In this document: in pieces, positions 52,861-61,536 of the stretch | Layout: each line of letters starts with the position of its first letter | Numbering within the stretch: position 1 is the stretch's first letter | Assembly: GCA_016742275.1 (NCBI GenBank) | Contig: JACVCD010000015.1 | Span: forward strand, 1-64,000 | Direction of reading: 5' to 3' | DNA length: 64,000 bases | Source of the DNA: Gemmatimonadaceae bacterium | Lineage (GTDB): Bacteria > Gemmatimonadota > Gemmatimonadetes > Gemmatimonadales > Gemmatimonadaceae | Translations under genes and position numbers: made by a program | The notes under the pieces: model-generated | Seen by the model: the letters and a program-made list of their open reading frames with translations, nothing else | Database searches by the model: none | Told to the model about the DNA's origin: nothing

Positions 52861-54201
52861 CTACTTGATCAACCCAATCCGCTGAATCACCGGATACAAC
52901 CACTCTACACCGCGATCGGTGACCACTGCGTCATCTTCGAGCGGAATACGCACCTTGGCACCACCCCATTCAGGATTCGGCGTCCACGCGAACAGCTCGA
53001 TACTGAAGGGATTGAACGGCTTGATGTTGAATGTCATCTGACGCGGATTGAACCACGCAATGCTCGGCCCGCTGCCATGTCCGCGATCGCCAACCGAGTG
53101 ACAGCCGATCATCACTTCCACGAGATTGTCGTTCGTGACCTGATTGAACGTGCCTTGCATGCGGAATCCACCAGCCGTGATCGCGCCCGACAGCTGCTCG
53201 ATCATGGCACCAGCCGTTGGCCCGGGCTTGATGGTACGGTGGATGATATCACGTACTTTGACAGCATTGTCGAACGCCGTCTGTAGTCCCTTGGGTAGTG
53301 CCGTTTCGCCTGGCTTGAGCACATAGGCGATGCGCTTTACGTCGGTCCAGGTGCCGAGGTATCCGACCCCCCAGTCGATCATGAGCAGGTCACCGCGCTG
53401 AATGATGCGATCATTGCTGGTTGCCTCCACACCGCGCGGCCCCGTGATATACACGCTGGGCATGTCGAAGCTCGAGCCTAACGCGCGCTGCTGGAGCTGA
53501 TCCATCATCCACCAGGCCACATCGGCCAATGTGGTCACACCTGGCGTGATGATCTCGTTGCTGAGTGCACGTTCAGCAATGCGGCGTGAAATTTCGCCCG
53601 CTTCACCCAGCGCCACGATCTGCGACAGCGGAAAGCCGGAGCGGTAGTCGCTAACGACCTTCTCCGCACTGGTAAGTCGTGAGGCGAACTCAGGCCCCAA
53701 CTCCTTGACCAGTCGATCATAGGATGTCTTGGAAAGTCCGTCGGCTGTACCAACTTCCTCCGACATATTGATGGCAATGCGCTTGGGATTGCGTTCGGCC
53801 ACAAATGCCTTGAGTGGTGCAAAGCCACGCACCGCGTCGTACACCCCGCATGCTTCAAGCAGCGCGCCGCTTGCCCCAATCGCCACGCGTTCAATCCGGT
53901 CGCCACCACGATCGGTGAAGATGTAGTAGCCGACACTGCCCACGTATCCGCGACCAAAGTCCTCGTACATGGGATCGAACTGATTCTCTTTCATCATCGT
54001 GATCCACATGTCCACACCATTGTCGCGCATGGCGCGTGGCAGGATGCGATCAAACTTGTCGCGACGGATCTGACATTGACGCTCCCACCGGACCTTGGCG
54101 GATTCTGCCGGTGGCTGCGCGTGCGCAGTGGACACCGAAGCGGATACCGCAGCGGTCAGGGTACCGAGGAGCAGTCCGACGACAAACGAAGAGGGGCGCA
54201 T
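52861..54201 (-). CDS. M24 family secreted metallopeptidase (Xaa-Pro aminopeptidase-like)
   Basis: 446 residues from ATG 54201 (signal MRPSSFVVGLLLGTLTAAVS). The pita-bread metal ligands are present: LLMIDWGVGYLGTWTDVKRI (two Asp), IGCHSVGDRGHGSG (His), and GGAKVRIPLEDDAVVTDRGV, then EWLYP, supplying the Glu residues; SIELFAWT adds a further acidic ligand. Export and the creatinase-like N-terminal domain fit peptide scavenging. No ribosome-binding site is clear. Confidence 0.88.
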   Translation of the reverse strand: MRPSSFVVGLLLGTLTAAVSASVSTAHAQPPAESAKVRWERQCQIRRDKFDRILPRAMRDNGVDMWITMMKENQFDPMYEDFGRGYVGSVGYYIFTDRGGDRIERVAIGASGALLEACGVYDAVRGFAPLKAFVAERNPKRIAINMSEEVGTADGLSKTSYDRLVKELGPEFASRLTSAEKVVSDYRSGFPLSQIVALGEAGEISRRIAERALSNEIITPGVTTLADVAWWMMDQLQQRALGSSFDMPSVYITGPRGVEATSNDRIIQRGDLLMIDWGVGYLGTWTDVKRIAYVLKPGETALPKGLQTAFDNAVKVRDIIHRTIKPGPTAGAMIEQLSGAITAGGFRMQGTFNQVTNDNLVEVMIGCHSVGDRGHGSGPSIAWFNPRQMTFNIKPFNPFSIELFAWTPNPEWGGAKVRIPLEDDAVVTDRGVEWLYPVIQRIGLIK

Positions 54202-54287
54202 GAGCAGATCAGGTGAAGGATCTGCCCAACATCGCCCCTGTTCGTCAATTGGCAAGCCACCCGCACAAACTGCGGCCGCCAGTCGTG

Positions 54288-55127
54288 CTACCGCGAAGCG
54301 TTCATCCGCTTTTCGAGCCAGGCGATGGCCAGCGTGTCGCGCGTCTGGGCCAGCGCCATGATCGCGGTTCTCCGCAACTCCCGGTCCGGCAACGACTCCG
54401 CCCACTTTTGCAGCGCCGGGATAGCCTCTTCCTTCGGTCGACGCGACATGGCCATGATGGCTGCCCGCCGGATTTCACGATCGCCGGACTCATACGCGAT
54501 CGAGTCCAGTGTAGCCGTCACCCGATCGCCTACGACCTCGCCAAGCCAATGCACCGCGCTGTTACGGACATCGCGCGAACGCGAATCGTCCTTCACCATG
54601 CGAAGCAACGTTGGTCCCGGTGCTGTTGAATCCACCAGGATGGCCGCGTTCATCGCCGTCCGCGCCACCTTGTCCGTGGCCTGCTCCGCCTGACGCAGCA
54701 GCCAGGTGCCGCCCTCGATCGCGCCAATGGCGCCAAAGTCCTTGACGGTATCGTTGGCAACCCACTTGCCGCCGACATAGTGCCGAAGTGACTTGGTGTC
54801 CCCGTCTTCGCGGACCACTACAATGCGAACCGGTCCCCGGTCGCAGGTTGTTTCAACTTCTCTCGTACTGATCGAGTTCCAGTTCCCGTAGAACGAACCC
54901 GATCTGCCATCACGAGAACGATACCAACTCGACCCTGTACCGCATACGAATGGCGATGCCGCCAGCGTGAACCGAATCGTGCCGTTTCGTACTGCCTGGA
55001 TGCGTGCGTCGAGCGAACCTTGCGCACCCATGGGCTGTGTGGCTGCCTGCGTGGTGCTCGCGCCGATCACCGCCGCGAGCGCCCACATCGCATGAAGCGA
55101 TTTGGTGAGCGCTAGCGGTCTGGTCAT
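54288..55127 (-). CDS. Exported HEAT-repeat protein (short)
   Basis: 279 residues with signal peptide (LTKSLHAMWALAAVIGASTT). A beta-rich N-terminal part (IRFTLAASPFVCGTGSSWYR) is followed by three or four HEAT-like repeats (SRDVRNSAVHWLGEVVGDRV, GDREIRRAAIMAMSRRPKEE, DRELRRTAIMALAQTRDTLA). The start overlaps the stop of the long HEAT gene (ATGA). HEAT repeats are protein-binding scaffolds; partner unknown. It is the last gene of the sigma-led operon. Confidence 0.82.
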   Translation of the reverse strand: MTRPLALTKSLHAMWALAAVIGASTTQAATQPMGAQGSLDARIQAVRNGTIRFTLAASPFVCGTGSSWYRSRDGRSGSFYGNWNSISTREVETTCDRGPVRIVVVREDGDTKSLRHYVGGKWVANDTVKDFGAIGAIEGGTWLLRQAEQATDKVARTAMNAAILVDSTAPGPTLLRMVKDDSRSRDVRNSAVHWLGEVVGDRVTATLDSIAYESGDREIRRAAIMAMSRRPKEEAIPALQKWAESLPDRELRRTAIMALAQTRDTLAIAWLEKRMNASR

Positions 55128-56893
55128 CGGTCGATGATCTCCTGCAGCAGTTGCACGGCACGCGGATCCTTCGTGCGGGTGAGATAGCTCACCGCGTTCT
55201 TGCGCAGTTCGAGATTCTTCTCGTTGCGCGCCACGTCCAGCAGCTTGTCGATCCCGGCGCCATTGCGGGAAGATGCCAGCGTGCTCAGCGCCGTGCGACG
55301 AAGATCCATATCCACGGCCTTGTCATAGATCTGGCCAAGCGCCTTGACTGCATCCGACTGTTCCGGCGTCACGGTGGTCGTCACGTTCTGTCCGCTCGTC
55401 GTCCTGACGTTCACATTCACGGCGGTGGACGGGATCATCGAGACAGCGGAGCGACGCACGTCCATGGACTCGCGTTCGTCGAGCGCAACGGTGACCAGGA
55501 AGTTGCGGGCTTCTTCGTTACGACGGCTGGTCACGGTGCTGAGAAGACGCATGCGATACGGCGTCGACTCGGCGCGATTGAACGCGTCCTTGAGGAAAGG
55601 CAGCCCTTCTTCCTTGCCGGCCTCAGTACGCACGTAGTAGTTCATGGCCTCGGCGCGCACTTCGTCGGTATTGCGTGCATCGAGTGACAATTCACGCAGC
55701 GTGCTCACGGCCTTGGGCGACTTGGAGCGCGACAGCGCCTGCACCGCACGCTTACGCATTTCGATATCGTCACCGGACTTGGCCATACCGATCAGCATGT
55801 CCGCCGCTTCGTCGGTCGGAATATTGGCGATCCAGAATACCGCCTGCTCACGCACATCCTTGTCCGGGTCACTCTTGACCACGTTCATGAGAATGCCCGC
55901 AGCTTCCGGCTGCTTGCGCGATGCGACCAACCACACCGCCGTACGACGCAACTGCTGCGTGCAGGGCTCACGACGCGCCAGCACCTTCTTGAGAATGGGC
56001 ATGGCCTGCTCGGGATCCATCTGCATCACGGCATTCAGCGCATCCACGCGCTCGTCTTCCTTGCCTTCCGGACATCCCGTGCCAGTCGCGCGATCCCGGA
56101 GATTAGTCGCCACTCGTTGATCGTTTCGACCAAGGATGCCATCGATGCGCGTACCAAGAGCCGTTGCATCACCACGGGTAGCCGCACGCGGATACTCACG
56201 CTGCTGCAGGGCCAACGCTTCACGTGCGGCGCGCAGGTTGGCATCACCGCCCAGGCGCTGCAGGGCAAACGCTTCCCAGTACGGCGCATCCGGCGTGTAG
56301 GTGCTGCGCGGATACTTCTCGCGAATGGTGCGGAACAGATCGGCCGCCTTGCGATAAGCTTCACTCGACAGCGCCTTGCGGGCATCGCGATACAGCGAAT
56401 CGGCTGGATCATCCTGTGCCCAGGGCTGCGGCACTTCGGTGCGATAGCCGCGCGAACCGGACGATGAGGTGCTGAAGCTGTAGGCAAAATCGTTGGCCAA
56501 GTTCATGGCCACCGGTGCGATGGCTTCCGACACGTTCACCGCGACATCGTGTGCCATCTGTGCGAAAGGCGCAGCCGCCGCAGCAGCACGTGCGCCGTCA
56601 GCAGCCATGCGGGCCGATGCACGCGCCATCTCGGCGATGGCCGTACGATCGATGCTCAGTTCGGCCGTGGCGCGCGCCAACTCATGCGCCGCGCGATCCA
56701 TTTCGTATTCGAAGCCGTTCCACGACTTGGCGGTCGGCGTCGGACGCGGTGCTGGTGCTACGACCGGCGCCTTGGCGGGAGCCGGCGGACGGGGCGGCGT
56801 ACGAGTCTCACCAGCCTGTGCAGCGAGTGGTGCAACAATGGTGAACGCGGCCGCACCGGCCAACGTCGTCACCAGATTCTTCACGTTGAACAT
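55124..56893 (-). CDS. Exported HEAT-repeat protein (long)
   Basis: 589 residues with signal peptide (KNLVTTLAGAAAFTIVAPLA). A Pro-rich linker and an Ala-rich helical region (to about 140) precede a TPR-like stretch (YRDARKALSSEAYRKAADLF) and then about eight HEAT repeats (PDKDVREQAVFWIANIPTDE, GDDIEMRKRAVQALSRSKSP, VDMDLRRTALSTLASSRNGA, EKNLELRKNAVSYLTRTKDP). The start shares one base with the upstream stop (TGATG). No enzymatic motif. Probably a periplasmic scaffold controlled by the operon's own ECF sigma factor. Confidence 0.85.
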   Translation of the reverse strand: MFNVKNLVTTLAGAAAFTIVAPLAAQAGETRTPPRPPAPAKAPVVAPAPRPTPTAKSWNGFEYEMDRAAHELARATAELSIDRTAIAEMARASARMAADGARAAAAAAPFAQMAHDVAVNVSEAIAPVAMNLANDFAYSFSTSSSGSRGYRTEVPQPWAQDDPADSLYRDARKALSSEAYRKAADLFRTIREKYPRSTYTPDAPYWEAFALQRLGGDANLRAAREALALQQREYPRAATRGDATALGTRIDGILGRNDQRVATNLRDRATGTGCPEGKEDERVDALNAVMQMDPEQAMPILKKVLARREPCTQQLRRTAVWLVASRKQPEAAGILMNVVKSDPDKDVREQAVFWIANIPTDEAADMLIGMAKSGDDIEMRKRAVQALSRSKSPKAVSTLRELSLDARNTDEVRAEAMNYYVRTEAGKEEGLPFLKDAFNRAESTPYRMRLLSTVTSRRNEEARNFLVTVALDERESMDVRRSAVSMIPSTAVNVNVRTTSGQNVTTTVTPEQSDAVKALGQIYDKAVDMDLRRTALSTLASSRNGAGIDKLLDVARNEKNLELRKNAVSYLTRTKDPRAVQLLQEIIDR

Positions 56894-57726
56894 CAGTCTC
56901 CTCCGTAGATGGCATCGGCGGGACCCGCCGACGCCGTGACGACCGCGCGAACGCGGGTCAGAAGATCAGTTTCCTGTAGTGTTTCCTGCGGTGCCCGCTG
57001 CGTTTCCGGCGCACTGCCGCGCGCCTGAATGACTTGCACGAGCACGAGTTCAAGATCCTGCAGCAGTCGCCGCGTGCGTTCATCGCGCAACTGCGGTTGA
57101 TCAAGCAGCAGACGGGTTGTGGACAGCAGCTCCTTGGCCAGCGGCGTCAGATTGGCCGCAGCGTTTGGCGCTCCACCATCACCAACCGTCGTCAGGAGAG
57201 ATACGGTGCGCGCGAGATGCTCCTGCATGGCGACATGCGCCGGATCATCGCGCCGCGACTGTGCCAGTGAATCGGCCAAGGCAACAGTGGCCGAGCTGTC
57301 GACACCGAGTGGCTTCCCGGCCGGTGCCGACGGCAGGCTGAGGCGACCAATCGCCACACCTGCTACCAGCACGGCTGCCAGTCCTGCTGCCTGGCGGGAC
57401 CAGCGCGACCACCGCGACACGGGCAGCGCAATGATCTGCGCGCCTTCAGTCTGGGCTATCGCCTGCGAATGCGACGTCGCATCCGCAACAGAGGCACTCG
57501 ATGGACCGCCCACCACATTTGATGCACCCGACGAGTTGCGAGCCCGCGCAATGCGCGCCCACATCATGTCTCGCGGCACTTCGATCGATGCATCGAGTTC
57601 GTCGGCCGCATCCCGTGCCAACTCGAGCATCCAGGGCTCGAGTGTGACTTCGGTTGGAGGGTTCGACTCGTCGTGCATCGGATCGTGTGGTGGTTGTGGC
57701 TGAGAATTTTCCGGATGATAGATCAT
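56893..57726 (-). CDS. Putative anti-sigma / single-span membrane protein
   Basis: 277 residues. A cytoplasmic acidic N-terminus (MLELARDAADELDASIEVPR), one span (AAGLAAVLVAGVAIGRLSLP) at about 115-135, and a helical periplasmic tail (LAKELLSTTRLLLDQPQLRD). It overlaps the ECF gene by 4 bases (ATGA). Position and topology indicate an anti-sigma factor, though the zinc motif is absent. Family not recognised. Confidence 0.7.
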   Translation of the reverse strand: MIYHPENSQPQPPHDPMHDESNPPTEVTLEPWMLELARDAADELDASIEVPRDMMWARIARARNSSGASNVVGGPSSASVADATSHSQAIAQTEGAQIIALPVSRWSRWSRQAAGLAAVLVAGVAIGRLSLPSAPAGKPLGVDSSATVALADSLAQSRRDDPAHVAMQEHLARTVSLLTTVGDGGAPNAAANLTPLAKELLSTTRLLLDQPQLRDERTRRLLQDLELVLVQVIQARGSAPETQRAPQETLQETDLLTRVRAVVTASAGPADAIYGGD

Positions 57727-58355
57727 GCTGACTCCTTGCCGAGCGACGCGGCTGCGTGGGACTGTGGAGCAAACGCTGCCAACGCGCTACGCAACTTCTC
57801 TCTGGCACGAAAGAGCTGGGATTTGCTGGTGCCGACGGCACACCCAAGCGCCTCACTGATCTCTTCGTGCGTGAATCCTTCGACATCATGCATCACGAAC
57901 ACTCGCCGGGTTCCTTCCGGTAGCGCAGCAATCGCCGATTTCAATCGCGACTTGAGATCAGGATCGCTGTGTTCGGAGGAACGCACCGCCACCGTCGTGG
58001 CGTCATCGAGCGGCGCGGCAAACGCTTCACGGCGTTTGTGGGTGCGAAGCCCGTTCAGCGTGATCGATACGGCGATCGCATGGAGCCAGCTCGACAACGC
58101 CGCATCACCGCGGAATTGATCGAGTCGACTGAAGGCCCGCAGGAACGTGTCCTGGGTCCACTCCTGAGCAAGCTCGGGGCGACCGCACATCCGGAGGATG
58201 AGGCGGTAGACCCGGTCCACGTGCCGATCGTAGAAGAGCCGTTCCGCTGCAGGGTCGCCCGACCGGAGTCGGTCGAGCATTTCTGCATCGGTCAGCGGCG
58301 CTGTCACTGGCGCGGCCACGTGCCGGAGGCTGTCGTCATATCGTTGCGCATGCAT
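57723..58355 (-). CDS. ECF-type RNA polymerase sigma factor
   Basis: 210 residues. Region 2: ERLFYDRHVDRVYRLILRMC, EWTQDTFLRAFSRLDQFRGD, then LSSWLHAIAVSITLNGLRTH. Region 4: LPEGTRRVFVMHDVEGFTHE, EISEALGCAVGTSKSQLFRA. It heads a four-gene operon (sigma, membrane partner, two exported HEAT proteins) with overlapping stops and starts, so it likely controls an envelope response that includes those HEAT proteins. Confidence 0.92.
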   Translation of the reverse strand: MHAQRYDDSLRHVAAPVTAPLTDAEMLDRLRSGDPAAERLFYDRHVDRVYRLILRMCGRPELAQEWTQDTFLRAFSRLDQFRGDAALSSWLHAIAVSITLNGLRTHKRREAFAAPLDDATTVAVRSSEHSDPDLKSRLKSAIAALPEGTRRVFVMHDVEGFTHEEISEALGCAVGTSKSQLFRAREKLRSALAAFAPQSHAAASLGKESA

Positions 58356-58422
58356 GTGCGCCCTAATGACAGCGGGTCATTCCGAAAGGGTTGCATTGAG
58401 TTCTGAGATTTGAGTTCTGAGG

Positions 58423-58462
58423 TTTGAGTCGTGCGGAGTACGGCAACAAATCACGACTCAAA
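58423..58462. terminator. Hairpin upstream of the ECF operon
   Basis: TTTGAGTCGTG pairs with CACGACTCAAA around an 18-base loop. It lies just after the coiled-coil gene (minus strand) and ahead of the ECF sigma gene, so it may end the former transcript. Confidence 0.6.
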
Positions 58463-58478
58463 CCACTTCAGAGCCCCT

Positions 58479-59183
58479 TCAAACCTCGTCGCGCCGCTCA
58501 ACGGTCTCGCGAGTGTACACCGGAACCGGGATGGGCTGCGCTGCGCCCTGGCCCAGCTGCCGACTCTGGTCCCCCATGACGCGGGTCAGAAAGCGCTGTC
58601 CTTCACCAATCCGCTCGACCTCGAGAGCGATGGACTCCACCGCCTGCCCCATCTGCTCGAGGCGATCGGTGACTTCACGTGGAACAGGCGCGACCACAGT
58701 GGCCCCACGCTTCCAGATACGCCGGGCAAATGCCACTGCGATGGGCATCAGCACGAAGATGGTGAACACGATCGGAATCATGAACACTTCTTCCGGTGGT
58801 CCTGAGCGCCGCGGCGGTGGCGGCGGCGGTACAATGGCACCGGGAATGGCGGCGGCTCGGGCGACGGCCAAATCGGCCTGCGCGATTTGCGTTTCCAGCG
58901 AGCTGATACGCGCATCGGTCTCTTTCAGTCGCGCTTCAATACCCGGTCGCTCGGCCCCGGTCATCTCCTCTGAACGCAGGTCGCGAGAGAGATCCTGACG
59001 CTGGTCTTCGAGTCGATCGAGCTGGTTACGCAGTTCCTTGCGCTGATTGACCAGCCCCTCATAGATGGCGGAGGCTGATGCCGGCGACTCACCTGTCTGG
59101 GTTAGCGTCGATACGTCGACAACCGTTGCAGGCGGAGCCGGAGGGGCGGGCGGAGCGGGTGGCTGAATCACGTCTGGCAGCAT
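58479..59183 (-). CDS. Coiled-coil single-span membrane protein
   Basis: 234 residues with AGGGG before ATG 59183. A Pro-rich start (QPPAPPAPPAPPA) is followed by a long coiled coil (about 45-110: YEGLVNQRKELRNQLDRLED, IEARLKETDARISSLETQIA), a Pro cluster and one span (MIPIVFTIFVLMPIAVAFAR), then a helical cytoplasmic tail. No known family; a structural or sensory membrane protein. Ends before the hairpin at 58423. Confidence 0.75.
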   Translation of the reverse strand: MLPDVIQPPAPPAPPAPPATVVDVSTLTQTGESPASASAIYEGLVNQRKELRNQLDRLEDQRQDLSRDLRSEEMTGAERPGIEARLKETDARISSLETQIAQADLAVARAAAIPGAIVPPPPPPRRSGPPEEVFMIPIVFTIFVLMPIAVAFARRIWKRGATVVAPVPREVTDRLEQMGQAVESIALEVERIGEGQRFLTRVMGDQSRQLGQGAAQPIPVPVYTRETVERRDEV

Positions 59184-59266
59184 GGTGCCCCTACGTTCGG
59201 AGCGTGAGGCGGTTTCGGCAACCGCAGATCGGAATCAGATGTGGATCAGATCCCAATCGGATCTGA

Positions 59267-59671
59267 TCAGGCGCTCGTGGCGATGAGGCGGGAGTTCCTC
59301 CAATGTGCCCGAATTACCGCGGCCGCCCCAACCATGACGATCCCCGCCTCGATGAGTGCCGACGGTGCCATTGGACGAACAACCAGCAGAACCAGCATGC
59401 CGGCGGAAAACCAGAGCAATGGGGCGTACGATCGATGTCGTCGGAGCGCCGAGCCGAGACTGAACACGCCCAGCAGTACGGCCAGTCCGAGAAAGACCTG
59501 CTCCACGATAGGAGCTGCGAAGCCGGCCACGCCGAGCGCCGACAGGACACCCATGAAAAGGGCTGACACGGCGCAGTGCAAGGCACAAAGGGTGCTGGTG
59601 GCAATCCCAATCCGGTCCAGCCAGCTCGCGCCGGACGATTCCTGGTGATTGGCGAAGTGGGCGCAGTGCAT
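59267..59671 (-). CDS. MerC-domain membrane protein
   Basis: 134 residues with four hydrophobic segments. The conserved opening LDRIGIATSTLCALHCAVSA carries the paired cysteines (CALHC) typical of MerC-like proteins, followed by VFLGLAVLLGVFSLGSALRR. MerC proteins move mercury or other soft metals; chromosomal homologues often sit beside zinc-responsive genes. Here the gene is divergent from the zinc-independent L31 gene, with a Fur/Zur-like repeat at 59681-59699 between them, so zinc homeostasis is a fair guess. Confidence 0.8.
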   Translation of the reverse strand: MHCAHFANHQESSGASWLDRIGIATSTLCALHCAVSALFMGVLSALGVAGFAAPIVEQVFLGLAVLLGVFSLGSALRRHRSYAPLLWFSAGMLVLLVVRPMAPSALIEAGIVMVGAAAVIRAHWRNSRLIATSA

Positions 59672-59680
59672 GGCGTTTAT

Positions 59681-59699
59681 GATATTGTGTTCTCATATC
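59681..59699. promoter_or_regulatory. Candidate Zur/Fur-type box
   Basis: GATATTGTGTTCTCATATC is 19 bases with GATAT/ATATC ends, the length and end pattern of Fur-family boxes. It is 10 bases from the MerC start and about 194 from the L31 start. The inner part is not palindromic, so support is moderate. Confidence 0.4.
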
Positions 59700-59892
59700 C
59701 ATTTCAAGCGGGATATTCAATCAGCGGCTGGGACGCTTGACCTTGGTACCGGTCTCTGGCAGATATAGAGGCTCGCCGATAGTGGCGAGCGGTGCTTGAA
59801 TCGCAGTGGTCCGGGGTCCGGACCCAGAGCAAGCATCTTTCCATTCAAGAACGCGCTCACCGCCGGCAATGGTGGCGCATGCTGGAGCTACC

Positions 59893-60138
59893 ATGGCCCG
59901 AGAAGGCATTCATCCGCCGTACCACCCGGTCGTGTTCAAGGACGCGTCCACGGGTGCGCTGGTCCTGACGCGTTCGACGATGACGAGCGAAACGAAGATC
60001 AAGCTCGAAGACGGCAACGAGTATCCGCTCATCCTGCTCGAAATCACGAGCGACTCGCATCCGTTCTACACGGGCACGCAGCGTCTCATCGACACGCAGG
60101 GTCGCGTCGACAAGTTCAAGAAGCGCTACGGCCGCTGA
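59893..60138 (+). CDS. rpmE2: 50S ribosomal protein L31 type B (zinc-free form)
   Basis: 81 residues from ATG 59893 with GGAG 5 bases upstream. [20 protein letters not shown], then [20 protein letters not shown] and [14 protein letters not shown] are typical of L31 type B. It has no zinc-binding cysteine pair, so it can replace the zinc form under zinc limitation. Upstream in-frame start at 59806 reads as random sequence and is not used. Its own terminator follows at 60165. Confidence 0.95.
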   Translation: MAREGIHPPYHPVVFKDASTGALVLTRSTMTSETKIKLEDGNEYPLILLEITSDSHPFYTGTQRLIDTQGRVDKFKKRYGR

Positions 60139-60164
60139 GTTCAGGCGCCAGGTTTGTAATACGA

Positions 60165-60197
60165 ACGCCCCGGACGATGTCCGGGGCGTTTTGTTTT
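60165..60197 (+). terminator. Intrinsic terminator of rpmE2
   Basis: ACGCCCCGGAC-gat-GTCCGGGGCGT is an 11-bp perfect stem, followed by TTTGTTTT. Confidence 0.93.
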
Positions 60198-60211
60198 CTT
60201 TCGCAAACTTT

Positions 60212-60270
60212 CACTGTTGACTGAAAACTGAATTACTGGCCACTGCAGTTTTCAGTTGTCAGTGCACAGT
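60212..60270. repeat. Convergent intergenic palindrome (CAGT-rich family)
   Basis: CACTGTTGACTGAAAACTG pairs with CAGTTTTCAGTTGTCAGTG. The right arm is very like those at 52759 and in 48391-48478. It lies between rpmE2 and the convergent copD gene. Confidence 0.75.
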
Positions 60271-60297
60271 GTCGAGTGCAAGTGCGCTAACCGCAGT

Positions 60298-61146
60298 TCA
60301 CTCCCCCGGCGGCGCAGTTCCCGTCAATGTCGCAGTAACCAACAGCACCCAAGCAGCCATGCCAAGTTCAATGACCACGCTGCGACCCGCTGCCAACTGT
60401 CCGCGTGCGATACGCGTGCGCTGACGTGCGCCGATGGCGAGGACGATGGCCACCATGATCGACTTCACGATCAGCATCTGTCCGTATGGGCTGTTCACAA
60501 TCACGGCCGGCGCGTGCCCAACAAGAATGCGTGCACCGCTGGCCAGACCAGTCAGCACAGCGAGCGGTGCCATGATCGTGGCGAGTCCACTGAAATCACG
60601 CCACGCCGCTTCAGGCGAGTAGAAGCCAGGCTGACGAGTGGCCAGCCACGTCACCAACAGTCCACCAATCCACGCACCAATGGACAACACGTGTGCCGCA
60701 TCGAGCACACGAGCACCAATCGGCCAGCGCATATCACTCGCGGCGTGACCGAGACCGCCCATGGCGATGGCAACCGCTGCTGCCAGCACGGTGAGCAACC
60801 AGGCATTGCGCCGCGTCATGCGTAGCGGCAACACGATGGCGGTGGCAACGGTGCTCACCGCCAGTATACGAAAACCACGTCCCCACCCAGTCTCGTTGAT
60901 GAGCGACGGCAGATCGCGCCACGTCATCTCGAGCGCCATCATCTGAGACCGCAGCAACAGGGTCGGCGCCGCGATCAACGCAATGATGCCGAACCAGGCG
61001 AGCGCACGAATGGCGCGCGTTTGATGAATCGTTCCCGCCGCCGAACGCCAGTGCTCGTGACGAAGGGCTTGTAGTGCCCGTCCCATCGCCACGAGTGCAC
61101 CGACATACAACAGCGCACGTGTCCAGACCAGCGCGCCCTCCGACAT
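60298..61146 (-). CDS. copD: CopD-family copper transport membrane protein
   Basis: 282 residues with eight hydrophobic segments. CopD markers: LDAAHVLSIGAWIGGLLVTW with a membrane His, LATIMAPLAVLTGLASGAR and VKSIMVAIVLAIGARQRTRI. It partners the periplasmic CopC just upstream (3-base gap) for copper uptake or tolerance. Last gene of the copper operon. Confidence 0.88.
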   Translation of the reverse strand: MSEGALVWTRALLYVGALVAMGRALQALRHEHWRSAAGTIHQTRAIRALAWFGIIALIAAPTLLLRSQMMALEMTWRDLPSLINETGWGRGFRILAVSTVATAIVLPLRMTRRNAWLLTVLAAAVAIAMGGLGHAASDMRWPIGARVLDAAHVLSIGAWIGGLLVTWLATRQPGFYSPEAAWRDFSGLATIMAPLAVLTGLASGARILVGHAPAVIVNSPYGQMLIVKSIMVAIVLAIGARQRTRIARGQLAAGRSVVIELGMAAWVLLVTATLTGTAPPGE

Positions 61147-61149
61147 GGA

Positions 61150-61536
61150 TCAGTGGCCCTTGTGTACGCTGAACGCAAACACGCCATCGACCACATGTCC
61201 GTCCTTGGACATCGCCTTCCAGGTCACCGTGTACTTGCCGTCGCCCGGCGGCGTAGTGAAGGTGCCAACCACGGGATCATCGGCCTTCGCTCCACGCGTG
61301 AGCTTGGCCACACCAACGGCAGCTCCCTTGGCGTCGACGACGCTGATCTTCGTAGCGGGCAAGTCCGCCGGTTCGCTCAACCAGAGACGCACGGCATCCG
61401 GCGAGGTGGTCAGTGTGGTGTCCTTGCCCGGGAACGACGCCTTGAGACGCAAATGCGGAATGCGCGCCGCGCCAGCCAGGGCCGGAAGTGCAACAGCAGC
61501 AGCGATTACAGGAATAAGAAAACGTGAGCGGCTCAT
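61150..61536 (-). CDS. copC: CopC-domain periplasmic copper-binding protein
   Basis: 128 residues with signal peptide (SRSRFLIPVIAAAVALPALA). The mature protein opens with PHLRLKASFPGKDTTLTTSP and ends KYTVTWKAMSKDGHVVDGVF, then AFSVHKGH, the beta-sandwich ends of CopC. The His residues at both ends (ARIPHLRL; KDGHVVDG, HKGH) could form a copper site, with few Met residues, suggesting Cu(II) binding. Overlaps mbnH by 4 bases (ATGA). Confidence 0.9.
   Translation of the reverse strand: MSRSRFLIPVIAAAVALPALAGAARIPHLRLKASFPGKDTTLTTSPDAVRLWLSEPADLPATKISVVDAKGAAVGVAKLTRGAKADDPVVGTFTTPPGDGKYTVTWKAMSKDGHVVDGVFAFSVHKGH

Noticed and set aside
59721-59909. 62-codon minus-strand frame between MerC and L31
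   Set aside because: No ribosome-binding site, no domain, and it overlaps the L31 start and leader.
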